The position numbers were made by a program, and so were the translations under genes. The notes below the pieces were generated by a model that saw nothing but the letters and a program-made list of their open reading frames with translations, was not told the origin of the DNA and made no database searches. Shown here one piece after another: positions 34,677-45,262 of a DNA stretch of 64,000 nucleotides (position 1 is its first letter; every line of letters starts with the position of its first letter). Source of the stretch: Salvator merianae (lineage: Eukaryota > Chordata > Lepidosauria > Squamata > Teiidae); contig QVOM02000034.1 in assembly GCA_003586115.2 (NCBI GenBank), forward strand, positions 18,969,919-19,033,918, given 5' to 3'.

Positions 34677-34906
34677 GGCTGTATACACATGCAGTTAAAA
34701 AAAAAGCACCTTTGAGGTGACTTAGAAATGGTTCACAGGTGAGATTGTTCACACGCAGGTGTGCCCCTCCCCCTTCTCATGAACATTCTAGGCCAGAGGA
34801 GGTGGGTTAGAGGTGGGATGAGAACATGAGGGTCACACATTACTGTCTCTAAATGGCTCTTATGAGCTGCTTTTTATTTATTTATTGCTAAACATGAACA
34901 CAGTCC
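34677..34906. mobile_element. Palindromic MITE, family D copy 2
   Basis: Relative of 4369-4584, with GGCTGTATACACATGC and CATGAACACAGTCC ends and the shared TTCTCATGAACATTCTA. A short TTTA repeat interrupts the right arm. Confidence 0.62.
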
Positions 34907-34974
34907 AGTCTCCTTTTTGGACTATAGTTCCCATAATCCAATAGCAACTATGGCTAAACTGACTACCAACACAG

Positions 34975-35150
34975 TGCAGTTGCTAAAGTTTTAGAACTCT
35001 CTGGGTTTGAATTCCTATTCATTCGTGGAAATGCAGCAGGTAAGCTGAGACCAGCTGTGATCTTTCAGCCTAGCCTGCCTCCCAGGCTTGTTGTACAGAA
35101 AATAATGGAGGAGAATAACGTCTATCACCTTTGAAAGAAAGCCAGGATGC
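34975..35150 (+). mobile_element. MIR/CORE-type SINE
   Basis: AACTCTCTGGGTTTGAATTC (box B-like), AGCCTAGCCTGCCTCCCAGG, TTGTTGTACAGAAAATAATG and GGAGGAGAATAACG follow the SINE core seen inverted at 25805. Confidence 0.5.
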
Positions 35151-36214
35151 AGCTGGTTGTATCCAGACTCAGGTTAAACCCATGGTTCTCCCAGGACTAT
35201 CCTGGGAATGCCACCCGTATTTCTGGCATTCCCAATATAGCCTCAGAATATCAAGGCGATATACTGAAACATTAATATTATGGGAAATCTGGCAACGATG
35301 CTGGCTTTCGTGTAATAGCGATTGCTTACCTCCTCTGTCCGCAGGCTCCTTGCATTATTGTTCTTGTTGCAAATATCTGGAAGCTAGCCAAGTACAAGGG
35401 AAAAAACCAAAGGGAAGTGGGAAGGTGCTTGGCTAGCGTTTGTGTATTTGCAATAAGAACAATAAAGGAAGGAGCCAGCAGAGAGAGATAAGATCCTGGC
35501 ATTGCCTCATGCCACCTGGCAGAGGCAGTAAGCGCCAATCATGGGACCTAAAGAAGATTCTGCAATTCCCTCCTGCTGTTTGGAGGCACACTGTGTATGA
35601 ACCAGGGCCAAATCTATTATGAATTGGGGGGGGAGGGGGGGAGTACCTCATGCAACTGTTTTGGAAAATAAATTGGGCTTTAAGCAGACCAGGAAATCTC
35701 ACTGTGTAGAAACAGAATTCCAAGAAAGGACTAGAAAGTAGAGTAGCCCTGTTTATATGCTATAGTTTTGTTCCTACACCATGCAATGTGTAGTGCAACC
35801 ATGTATAAGGACCAATTCACTTGAATGTAAAACTAGGGCTTAGGAGAACTGTGGCTAAAGACTCAATCGACTTCCCAGATGAATTGAAAGTGCCAGCATC
35901 CTGGTGGGACCAGCAGACTGATCGAAATCCATAATGCCACACATCAAAGTAGCAGGAAGAAGAATGTCCCCTACCTTTGGTACACATCTCAGAAACAGTC
36001 CAGCCCACCAAGACACACAAAATGATACATCCAAGAGCAAAATGTAGCTCCCCAAATGCTTTGAGGTTGCCCTCTGACCTAACTGCTTTCACACTAAGCT
36101 GTGTACAAGGGGTACTCTGAAACCACGTATAAGGAGAGATGCCACAAATTTCTGGTCATGAATAGCCTCAAAAGACTAGATTTAGACAGGCTGAGCAAAT
36201 CCTCCTGCCCTTTC

Positions 36215-36330
36215 TGTGAGCTTCTATACGCAACTGATTGGCCACAGTGGAAACAGGCTGCTGGTCCAGTTGGGCCACTGGTCTGGGTTAGCAGTGCATT
36301 TCTTATGTTTTCAATATGTTTACTCTTGTT
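36215..36330 (+). mobile_element. Short CR1/L3-type LINE tail
   Basis: CAGGCTGCTGGTCCAGTTGG, GGGCCACTGGTCTGGGTTAG and TTCTTATGTTTT are a decayed form of the CR1/L3 3' end. Confidence 0.5.
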
Positions 36331-36609
36331 TGATCCAGTTTGATCTAGTCCATTATTGCATGTAAATATTAATCCAGTACTTTAACAGCCTTGTCTGATC
36401 AAACAGCAGTGGCACAAGACAAAATGGAGCAAGAAAATAAAGTCTACATGACATGGATCCTGAAAAACCAATTGAAAAGACAGATAGTTGCAAAGTCAAT
36501 AGATATCAAAGTTTATAAATCAACAATAACTGAGAATTAGTTTTATAAATGCCCAAATATCCAAAATATCCAAATATGTAATATCAACATAAAATACTAA
36601 TAATTAAAA

Positions 36610-36612
<3 letters not shown>

Positions 36613-36662
<50 letters not shown>
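36613..36662 (+). repeat. (AAT)n microsatellite
   Basis: About 16 uninterrupted AAT units. Confidence 0.95.
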
Positions 36663-36664
<2 letters not shown>

Positions 36665-36960
36665 TATGTTGAATATGGTATTTGTTATATGTATTAAGAC
36701 ATATAGGTTTTTTTTCCCATAAACTGTATGTATATTTTTTTTTTAAAAAAAATCAACATAATAAAAAAAAAAAAGAATAGACTGCTGTGGTATTATATAA
36801 ATGCAATAATCACCTTATTAATTCAAAGTAAAAGATGAGCATCAGATATGAAAATGTTTGTAATCCCAGACACCCTGGGTGGTTTAACTACTGCAACCAA
36901 GAGATAGCTTTACAACGGTAAATAAGCAATGATGAGATCTGTCAAAATCTCCATTTAATA

Positions 36961-37284
36961 CAGGGGTCCCCAACCACTGGTTCACGGACCAGGACCGGGC
37001 CATTGGGGTTTTTTTGCCGGTCCACGGCGCCACTGCAGACCAGCACTAAACACTGAGAGTGTGCTCTGCTCTTGTGGCGGCTCAGAGAACATTATGCAGG
37101 CCGTAACCGGGCAGGGAAGCGGGCTGGCCTCAATGACGCGGGTCCCGGCACAACCCCCTCCATAACCCCGCCCCATATGACCAAAGCCCTGCCCCTGCCC
37201 CACCCCCATCCTGCCCTGCCGGGCCATGAAAAAATGGTCTTGCTTGAAGCCGGTCCCTGGTGCAAAAAAGGTTGGGGACCACTG
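36961..37284. mobile_element. hAT-type nonautonomous element
   Basis: A 324-bp element starting CAGGGGTCCCCAACCACTGG and ending GGTTGGGGACCACTG. The terminal repeats match in 13 of 15 bases and are the well-known CAGNGGTCCCCAACC hAT terminus. Eight-base flanks ATTTAATA and ATCTAGAA match at 5 of 8 positions, consistent with a decayed target duplication. The GC-rich interior has no transposase. Confidence 0.85.
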
Positions 37285-37959
37285 ATCTAGAAGATGGCAG
37301 GAAAACCAACAATTTCCAAATATCGCGTTTCAAAAGATTTCATGTGTTATCTCCACGTGCCGTTCATCCAAGGTTGGATGAACTAGATTGGTGCTCCTCA
37401 AAGTCTTCTCAGCAAACTTCTATGGTCAGGAGCAAAAGTCCAAATAAAGAGTCTCAGGACAATTAATAAAGGAAATTAAAATATTTCCTTTTGATCAAAG
37501 GCAAGGCCCCAACTGGTGTCTCCCTGCTCCACAGCCCTGTCAGTTCTGCTTTGCATGTCACCGCCAGATAACAGATGAGCATACTAAAACTCCAAAACTT
37601 CCAGTAACAAGTTCCTTTGACTTCATATACATGTTAAACAGGGAAAAAGAATGGAACTTTGTGGCTCACCGTAGCATCTCACCAGCCTTGCTACAGCGAA
37701 TCCATCACTACTACACTGGGTCCTCCTTTCAGGTCTCAAAGCAAGATACCCAAAACTTTAGTAATAAAAGCTACTGAGAGGTCAAATAGGATTGATGTGG
37801 TCATATTTTCCCTGTCACTTTCATTTTATATGTACATGCACGTATCAGTGTACCAAGAATGGTTCCATCCCAAAACATGGCCTGAATTCAGACTAGAATG
37901 GGTGCAGGTGAACTATATTCTTTAAAAGCATTAAGAAGTGGACTGCTATTACTTTCCTT

Positions 37960-39100
37960 TTTTATTAGAGATTTTAAAGATGTATTACAAATTACATTGG
38001 ATAGATAGAAGAAAAACTAGGAAATTAGGAAATAAAAATAAAGTGACTTCCGATCATCCTTTTGATAATTAAAGTGTATATTCATTTTCATACCTCCCCC
38101 TAGTTATTCATTGTTTCACGTTTTTTGGCAGTTCACACACTCTAGTTATCAAATCCCAAAATTCCCATCATTCCCCCCCCCTTACTTACAGAGCCAATTA
38201 GGGGTTTCCAATTTTAAGAAATGATTGTAATGTTCTTCTTTAATTAAAATATCAATTTATCCATTTCTGCCAATTCTGTCAGTTTCACTAACCAATCTTC
38301 CATGGTGAGTAGAGTTGAGTTCTTCCATCCTTGTGCATATAACAATCTTGCAGCTGTAATCAAATATTTAGATAATTTTCCATAACTGTTCTCCAGTGTT
38401 GAGTCCATCAACTCTAGAAGAAAACGTTCTGCTTTCAGTTGTATGTTAATTTTTAAAATCTTTTGTATAATAGTATGCAACTGAATCCAAATTTTGGCTT
38501 TTTCACATGCCCATGTTTTCCACATTTCCAACAAGTATTAGAAATATATACATTTTAGCTAATTTCTCTGGTGTCATATACCAATGAAACATCATTTTAT
38601 AAAAATTCTCTTTAAGGCTATAGCATAATGTAAATTACAGTCCATTCAACCACATATTTTCCATTGATCCATTGGGATATTATAATAAAATTTTGAGTCC
38701 ATCTTATTATATAATCTTTAACCCATTCTTCTTCCATTTCAAATTTCAATAAGAGTTTGTACAATTAGGAATAACATGCTCATCAGCTATTCACAACTGC
38801 ACTTATTCTGTTCTATACCATGACTTTTCTTGACTATTTTAAACTTTTCAGTTAGTTGTCAATATAAAAACCATTGAATGTTATATCCCTCTGTTAATAA
38901 TTGTTTTAATTTTATATTCTCCAACAAATCCTGATTCGTTAACCATCTTTCTTTGCCTGTTGTTTCTATTTTGAAGTGTGCTTCTTGTGCTGAAATCGAC
39001 AAACATAATTTAAGACACAGTCTGGGTTTCTATCTGTTCCATATGCACAGCAAGGTACATCTCACCTAATGGTTTTTGAAATTCACATTAACTTTACTTT
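37960..39100 (-). mobile_element. L1-type LINE, 3' part of ORF2
   Basis: Minus-strand translation at 38244-38534 reads WKTWACEKAKIWIQLHTIIQ and later LITAARLLYAQGWKNSTLLT followed by MEDWLVKLTELAEMDKL, the C-terminal end of squamate L1 ORF2. Sequence to the right is a decayed continuation upstream. The 3' UTR lies at 37960-38240. The rest of ORF2 and ORF1 are missing. Confidence 0.75.
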
Positions 39101-39995
39101 GTCTTATCATAAATATCCATGTCATCCAAACCACAAGTCAAACCCTTCTAATGCTAAGACATTCCTGAGCTTTTATGATTTATTGTACTTTTTATTCACC
39201 CTATTTCTACAGGAGTCCCATATGAGGAGAATGATTTGTAGCTCATAAACAAGATAGCCACTTGCATATCACTGGAAGAAAGGTATAAGTCAACTGGTAT
39301 AAGGAGAACTGCGGCAGCAACCTTGAAATTAAACTATTGTAATGCACTGTGTATGAAGCTGGCCAGGACAGAATCCAGCAGTAATTTACTGATAGGTGTT
39401 TCTGGTCCAATGTACTTCATACTGGCCTTGAAGGATTTGCCGTAGTCACTGGTCTGCTATCAAGTCTCATGCAAGGCATTATTGTTAATACATGATCCTA
39501 GGCTACTTGAGCCCCATAGTGCCTTCATACATACAGAATTGTTCAGATGTTAAGATTAGTAGCAGAGGCCTTGCTGGCTGTTGTTGACACCCTCTGAGAT
39601 TTAAGGGCTCTGCCACATGAGAGCAACTTCCTGTTGGTGACCATCCTTCTCAAGTTCTCAGGTGCTGTCATTGCAGTTTTTTGCATAAGATTAAGACACA
39701 ACTTTTCATCTTACCATTTGCCCCCCCCAAAAGTCTTTCCTGTCTCTTGCTGTGCTATACATAGACTTGTATTGTTTTTTTGTACTTATTTTAAATATTC
39801 AACATACTTGCTTTTATCGTTTGGAATTTGGATTTTTTAATAGATTTTATTCATTCTTATTTGGTCCTGGGATCTTAAGGTAAAAGGTTGATTATGTAGT
39901 GTATTTGCACAATAGCCAGAGCTCGAACCTGAGCCACAACAGACTGTCGGAATGCAGACAATCCTTGGAGTGGCTAACGCTTGAACTCACTGGTC
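39101..39995. other. Intergenic, no gene recognised
   Basis: AT-rich DNA with no repeat family or gene that I can name. Confidence 0.45.
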
Positions 39996-40168
39996 CAGTG
40001 GTGGCTCATAGCTTTAAGGGCAGATGGTCGCAGGCACTGGCTGGGCAATTGCTGACCGTGAGAACATGTGCTGTCCCCTGGGCGGGTCATGCATCAGTGT
40101 GCCAAGAAAAAGCACAAACCCTTATGGCCCTTAAAGCTATGAGCCCTTAAAGCTACGAGACGTCACTG
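39996..40168. mobile_element. hAT-type palindromic MITE, relative of 22789
   Basis: CAGTGGTGGCTCATAGCTTT at the left and an inverted AAAGCTACGAGACGTCACTG at the right; GCTTTAAGGG arms are shared with 22789-22973. CACTGGTC (39988-39995) recurs as CACTGGTG (40164-40171), a possible 8-bp duplication overlapping the end, so the right boundary is uncertain by five bases. Confidence 0.65.
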
Positions 40169-41915
40169 GTGGGCCAGAACCTTCCATATAGTGCAGAAAT
40201 GTCAGACTGAATGTCAGATATTCACAATCAGGATTTTGGTGGTAAATACTGTCTTATGGACTCACCTATAATATTATTTTCTTCGTGTCCACTTAAGACA
40301 GAGCTCTCTACCCAGTCCTCCTAGCCTGAGTTGGCTCTCCTTACTATGCTGTTTGAATGCTGATGACAGTGATAGCGATATTGATGATGGTCTCCCTTCC
40401 ATCCTTGTTAAAGACTTAGAATATTTGTCCAAATATGGTTTTAAGGAGCTGCTTTATCTTCCTGTTTTAAGTTGCTTTGATATGTCTATAAAGTAACTAA
40501 ACAGTATAGAAACATATTTGAATAAATAAATTACAATAATTATTAATACCTAGTTTTAGCAAAGCGTGGGAGTAGATAAGCTGTAACATGGTGTGTGTTG
40601 TTTCTTTAAATGGTTATAGCTCCTATCTTCCACTATGAAACTGAAGCCAGCTTACATGTGATTGACTTTCTTCCAGAGAGTGAGTAGGTCCAAACCTGTG
40701 TAGCATCAATGAAATCCTGCATGCTGCACACTACATTCTGTGCCTTGCTAGGACTTCAGCATCTTTGCAACGTAACAGAGAAGATTTGCCACAAGATGGC
40801 AATGTTGTCAAAGGCCTTAAAACTTCTTTTTTTTTTTTACCTCAAGCACTGCATTTCAGCTAGGCAGAAAGTGACTTTTCATCTTATAGTATCTGAGCAA
40901 GGAGAAATGTTCTCTTCAGGGTAACTACTGCAGCCAAATGTCTCCTTTTCACTCATGAAATAGACCCAACAAGAAGCTGTAAAGCTGCCTATGTGTAGTT
41001 CTGCCACATTTTAACTCATACCCAGAATCCAGGTAAAAACATGTGGGGCCACAAATTTCAATATAGCACATTTTGGGTTTCCAAAGCTCTGACTTCCTTC
41101 CCCCCCTCCCCCTCTGACAGAGAAGCTGGTGGAGGATCCTCCCACCTTCTGCTCAGTTGGGAGCTGGGGCCGATTTTCACATAGATGGTCTGCAATGAGA
41201 TTCCCAACCCTCCGTCTTTCTTGATCTCCAACCAAATCATTGGCCAAATTCACACAAGAAAGAATAGAAAGTGGGAGAAGCAGGCAGGAGGAGAAATGGG
41301 GTATGGGCCCCCTTCTGTTCCTATCCACTCACTCAGAACCAGTTGTGAAAGAGGAGAAAGGTGCTTGCTGACTCTCTTCTTCCATCCTCCCTTTCATCCT
41401 CAGCTGGCAGCTCCTCCTTGGCTTTTGGGGACATCCTTCAGGGCAGCTGCCCCACTTTGCCTTACCATCACAGTGCCCACCCTTTCCCAGATGAAATGGT
41501 GCCGGCTGAGTTGAAGGGTATGCACAGCTACAATGTGCCTCTATCTGCTCACCCATCTAGGTAGCTCTGAAGGAGGCAGCAGAGGCAGGAAGGAAGCCTG
41601 GGAAACGGTCAGTGTGAACTGCAGAGCAGACCAGCCAAGCTCCTGGCTGGTGCTGAGCTGCCTGCAAAACCAAACAGGTGAGTTGTGTGGCTCCAATGCT
41701 GATCCCGCATGCCTTTACATATTGGGCACATTTTTGTTTTGGTTGTTCTGTGTTATTGGGGAACGTGTCCCCCTTGATGTGCAAATTTGCAAGAAGGATG
41801 CAATGTATGCCTTTGGCATAACCTCTGCACACCATTTGTTGAGTTTTCTAGTCTATGCCAATGTTTCAGTGGCTTTAAGTAAATTAATAATTGAAAGAAA
41901 AAGAAAAAAACCTAC
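40169..41915. other. Intergenic, no gene recognised
   Basis: Two moderately GC-rich pieces (41090-41340 and 41350-41600) carry open frames of 90-135 codons on both strands. They lack domain features and conserved ends, so I do not call genes. Confidence 0.4.
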
Positions 41916-42138
41916 GGCTGCATTCACACCTAAGTTTTAATCCAGCATCAGTCCATTTTCCGAGTGAGAGAACACATCAGCAAAGTGACAGACGGTTTTC
42001 TTCTGGCACTATCTAACTCAGGAAATCCACCTTTGGGTTAGATAATGTGGAAAGAAGATGATGAGTCTGTTTGCTGATGTATTCCTTCATTCCGAGGGTA
42101 GACAGAAGCTGGATTAAAATTTAGGTGTGAATGCAAGC
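41916..42138. mobile_element. Palindromic MITE, family C copy 2
   Basis: GGCTGCATTCACACCTAAGT left end and AATTTAGGTGTGAATGCAAG right end, about 223 bp. Inner arms as in 29838. Confidence 0.78.
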
Positions 42139-42189
42139 TAAAGGTAAAACTGGTTATTTACAAGCAAGGCCAAAACAAAGAAAAACAGC

Positions 42190-42545
42190 CGCCCACTTCT
42201 CCCTCACCCCTCTTTTGATTAGGTCAGAGTGTTGCAGGCCAGGCCAGGTGCGCAGACTTGCATCTCAGTCTCCTATCTAAATGATTCACTCTGGTAAATC
42301 ATAAAGGAAGTCTTCAACCGCTTCCAAAAGTGGAGGAGATCCTCCTCCAACCAAAGGTCCAGAGGAAGACTGTTCCACAAACATGGGGCCGGGCCTTGAG
42401 ATAGCTGTACGCTTTGGTGGAACAGCCAGTAATCCCTTGGCTGTAGAGCGTAGGTTCCTGGAAGGTAGGTACCATGTTAGCCAAGCTGCTAGATAGCTAG
42501 GAAGTTTAGAGCACAGGGCTTTAAACACCAAGTAGGCTTAGTCTA
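42190..42545. repeat. Interspersed repeat of unnamed LINE-like family
   Basis: The sequence GACTGTTCCACAAACATGGG..GCCTTGAGATAGCTGT..TGGCTGTAGAGCGTAGG..AGGGCTTTAAACACCA resembles a squamate repeat also seen, decayed, at 56427-56745. Class not certain. Confidence 0.4.
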
Positions 42546-42562
42546 TGAAGAAACAGGTTTAG

Positions 42563-42634
42563 TCCATGCTACCAACTTCTTTCACTCTGTTAGTCTCTAA
42601 GGTGCTACGAGACCCCTTGCTTACTGATACAGAC
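42563..42634 (+). mobile_element. Penelope-like relic, left part (split by hAT insertion)
   Basis: ATGCTACCAACTTCTTTCAC, GTTAGTCTCTAAGGTGCTAC and ACTGATACAGAC. The tail resumes at 43441 after the 806-bp insertion. Confidence 0.6.
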
Positions 42635-43440
42635 TAGGGATGTGCACGAAGGCAATTTCCCTTCTTCGCTTCGCAGCCCTGCGAAGCACCGGGGCTTCGT
42701 TTTCGCTCGAAAACGAGAGGCGCGAAAAGGGCGCTTTTCGTTTCCGATGCGAAAATCTTCGCAGCGACGGGACCCATCGGAAACGGAGAAAACTCAACGC
42801 GAAGGAAAGACCTTCGCGGCGAAGGTCTTTTTTTCGCATTGAGTTTTTCTCCTCTTCCGCTCGCTGCTGGCTCCCTGATTCACCCTACTCTGTCAGCACG
42901 CGCGCTGACAGAGTAGGGTAAATCAGAGAGCCGGCAGGAGACGAGAGAAATCACCGGGAAGGGAATCTCTCCCTTCCTTCCTGTTGATTTCTCTCGTCTC
43001 CCGCCGGCTGTCTGATTCACCCTACTCTTGTCAGCGTGCGCGCTGACAGAGTGGGGTAAATCAGAGAGCTGGCGGGAGAGCAGAGAAATCACCGGGAAGG
43101 GAATCCCTCCCTTCCTTCCTGTTGATTTCTTTCGTCTCCCACATGTGCTGACAGCCTAGGGGGATGAGACGGCAAGCGGAAGAGAAGAAAAATCAACTTG
43201 AGTTTTCTCCTCTTCCGCTCGCTGCCTGCCTGATTCACCCTAGGCTGTCAGCGCGCGCGCTGTCAGCCTAGGGGGATGAGACAGCGGCAAATTGCGAAGG
43301 TCCCGAAATGCATCGAAAATTGAGGGACCTTCGCAATTCGATTTCGTGATTTCTGTTGCCCTTCGCATTCGATGCGAAGGGAATGAAATCACGAAATTCG
43401 ATCGAAATTCGGGTGGTACGAAGCTTCGTGCACACCCCTA
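42635..43440. mobile_element. hAT-type multi-hairpin element with perfect 8-bp target duplication
   Basis: An 806-bp element with 17-bp terminal inverted repeats TAGGGATGTGCACGAAG / CTTCGTGCACACCCCTA (one mismatch), flanked by ATACAGAC on both sides (42627-42634, 43441-43448). An 8-bp duplication points to hAT. The interior is GC/CpG-rich and made of tandem hairpins (42875-42926, 43012-43064, 43238-43273), with about 138-bp spacing between the first two repeat units. Subterminal GAAG/CTTCG-rich motifs occur at both ends. No transposase frame, so it is nonautonomous. Confidence 0.9.
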
Positions 43441-43470
43441 ATACAGACTAACATGGCTACGTCTTTGAAT
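43441..43470 (+). mobile_element. Penelope-like relic, right part
   Basis: CAGACTAACATGGCTACGTC continues the tail interrupted at 42634; the same ending is found at 428-447. Confidence 0.6.
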
Positions 43471-45047
43471 TCAAATCATCTGAAGTAATGACATGAGATT
43501 TTGTACTTATACATCCTGAGATTAAACTGAAAGTAAACTAAAAGGACAAACATATTTTTTGAGATATAGGAACCTTCAATAAACAGGAACTAAGGGTTTA
43601 AAGAAGACTGTTTCCAGCTTATTCACATCACAGCAAGGTACAGTGAAAACATGAAGTAACCAACCATTTTCCTTAATGTGCCCATCTTTTTCTATATTCT
43701 ACTTCTTTGTTGACAAGAGTAGTTAATGATTATAGTCTTGGTCAGTTTGACCCTCCCAGTCTCTGTAAATGGAAATGTTTTGAAATTAACCACATTTCAA
43801 ATACACAGAGGAATACAAAAGTTGCCTAGAATATTTTAATACTTTTGTCCCTTCTTATACGTTCTAGTTCAGTTACTACAAAATGCTGTGTATACTGAAA
43901 CTGTCTATAAGAAACTATTGACTTGAATGTAAAAGTAGCAGTTAGGGGAATCAAATTTCAAATCTCTATTGGCCTATATTGTCCATAAACTAGGACCCTC
44001 TAGGGATGAGCCAAACTGCTGTTCGTTGAATACAAACACCAGTTAGAGGTCAAGGACTGTTAGGTGGTTTCCCAAACAGCTCTGGCTCTTTTCAGCACCG
44101 CTCCCTTGTATACGAGTTAAACCACATGAAGTGGAGAACTTAGCTGCTTGCTCCACGCGTTCTCACTGTCATTATAGGGCCCTTCACTGGTAGACCTGCA
44201 GCGTGCATCAGTGCGCATGTGTGCGACATCATCATGCATGAGCTTGAAATCATCGCACGTCGTCTTCTTCCAAGTCACATAAAGGTTTCTTAAGGGGCTG
44301 GCCCAAGAGTTCTCTCAAGCTATGGATGGACCCAGGACATAGTGCCATGGATTCATAATCAATATTCCAATAGCTACAACAGACTCAGGGCTTACAAACA
44401 TCCCAAGGGCGTACAAAAAAAAAGAACACCAAATCTACTTTGTTTGCCTTTTTAAGTGCCATCAACTAAGATCTAACTTTTGAATGGACTCTGATACAGC
44501 CATACAGTTCTTCCAAGGGCATCCCATAATCTTTTTGATTCCATCTGTCTTGTTTGTTGCCTTCTCCTGCTTCCCTCAACCATGCTAAGTACAAAGTGAC
44601 CAGATGAAAGGGAGGAAAGAACTTCTGCATCCTTAACAGTTGCACAGAAGAGGGAAGCTGAGAAGTATAGCTTGGCGTAGAGGCAACATCTGCTGAAATC
44701 CCCTACTATGAAAAGGCAACACCTCTCAACATCAATCTCATTCTAATAGAGTCTAATCTGCGGTGATGTACAACAGTAAAAAATACTCTTTTCGCTCCCA
44801 CAGCTGGAAGGATAAGGAATGTTCCCTTCTAGTAGCTCTCAATATTTGGCTCAGAACATAACTTCATGTCGAGAGTCAACAAGAAGTACGAAGTGGGAAG
44901 AATGCAGTAATAGTCCAGGTGAAGGCTGGGATGGCTGACCCAAAAGGTTAAAGACGGTGCCTCCATCATCACACACACAAGAGCTCAAACCCTGAATTCA
45001 TTCTCCATTTTTCCTTCACACATTTTTACATTCAGGGTTTCTTTTTA
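43471..45047. other. Intergenic, no gene recognised
   Basis: Unique-looking AT-rich DNA with only very short open frames. Nothing recognised. Confidence 0.5.
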
Positions 45048-45262
45048 GGGCCCAGTTACATCTAAGTCTTAATCTACCTTTGATCCACGTTCAAAGTGAG
45101 AGAACATATCAGCAAAGCAGCAAACCATTTTCTTTCCACATTATCCAAACCAAAGGTGGGGTTTGATAATGTGGAAGGAAAACTGCATGTCAATTTCTTG
45201 ATAAATTTTCTCACTCTGACGTTGAATTGACAGTTGATTAAAATTTAGGTGTAGGTGGGCCC
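45048..45262. mobile_element. Palindromic MITE, family C copy 3
   Basis: GGGCCCAGTTACATCTAAGT left end, AATTTAGGTGTAGGTGGGCC right end, about 215 bp; more diverged than 29838 and 41916. Confidence 0.75.

Larger units (their letters stand above)
35151..36960. other. Intergenic, no gene recognised
   Basis: Contains a short CR1/L3 tail and an AAT microsatellite, listed separately, and AT-rich DNA. A G-rich stretch lies at 35625-35642. Confidence 0.5.

Noticed and set aside
42870..43280. Regularly spaced repeats that might look like a CRISPR array
   Set aside because: The repeats are hairpins inside a hAT-type element in a vertebrate genome; spacing and content do not fit an array.
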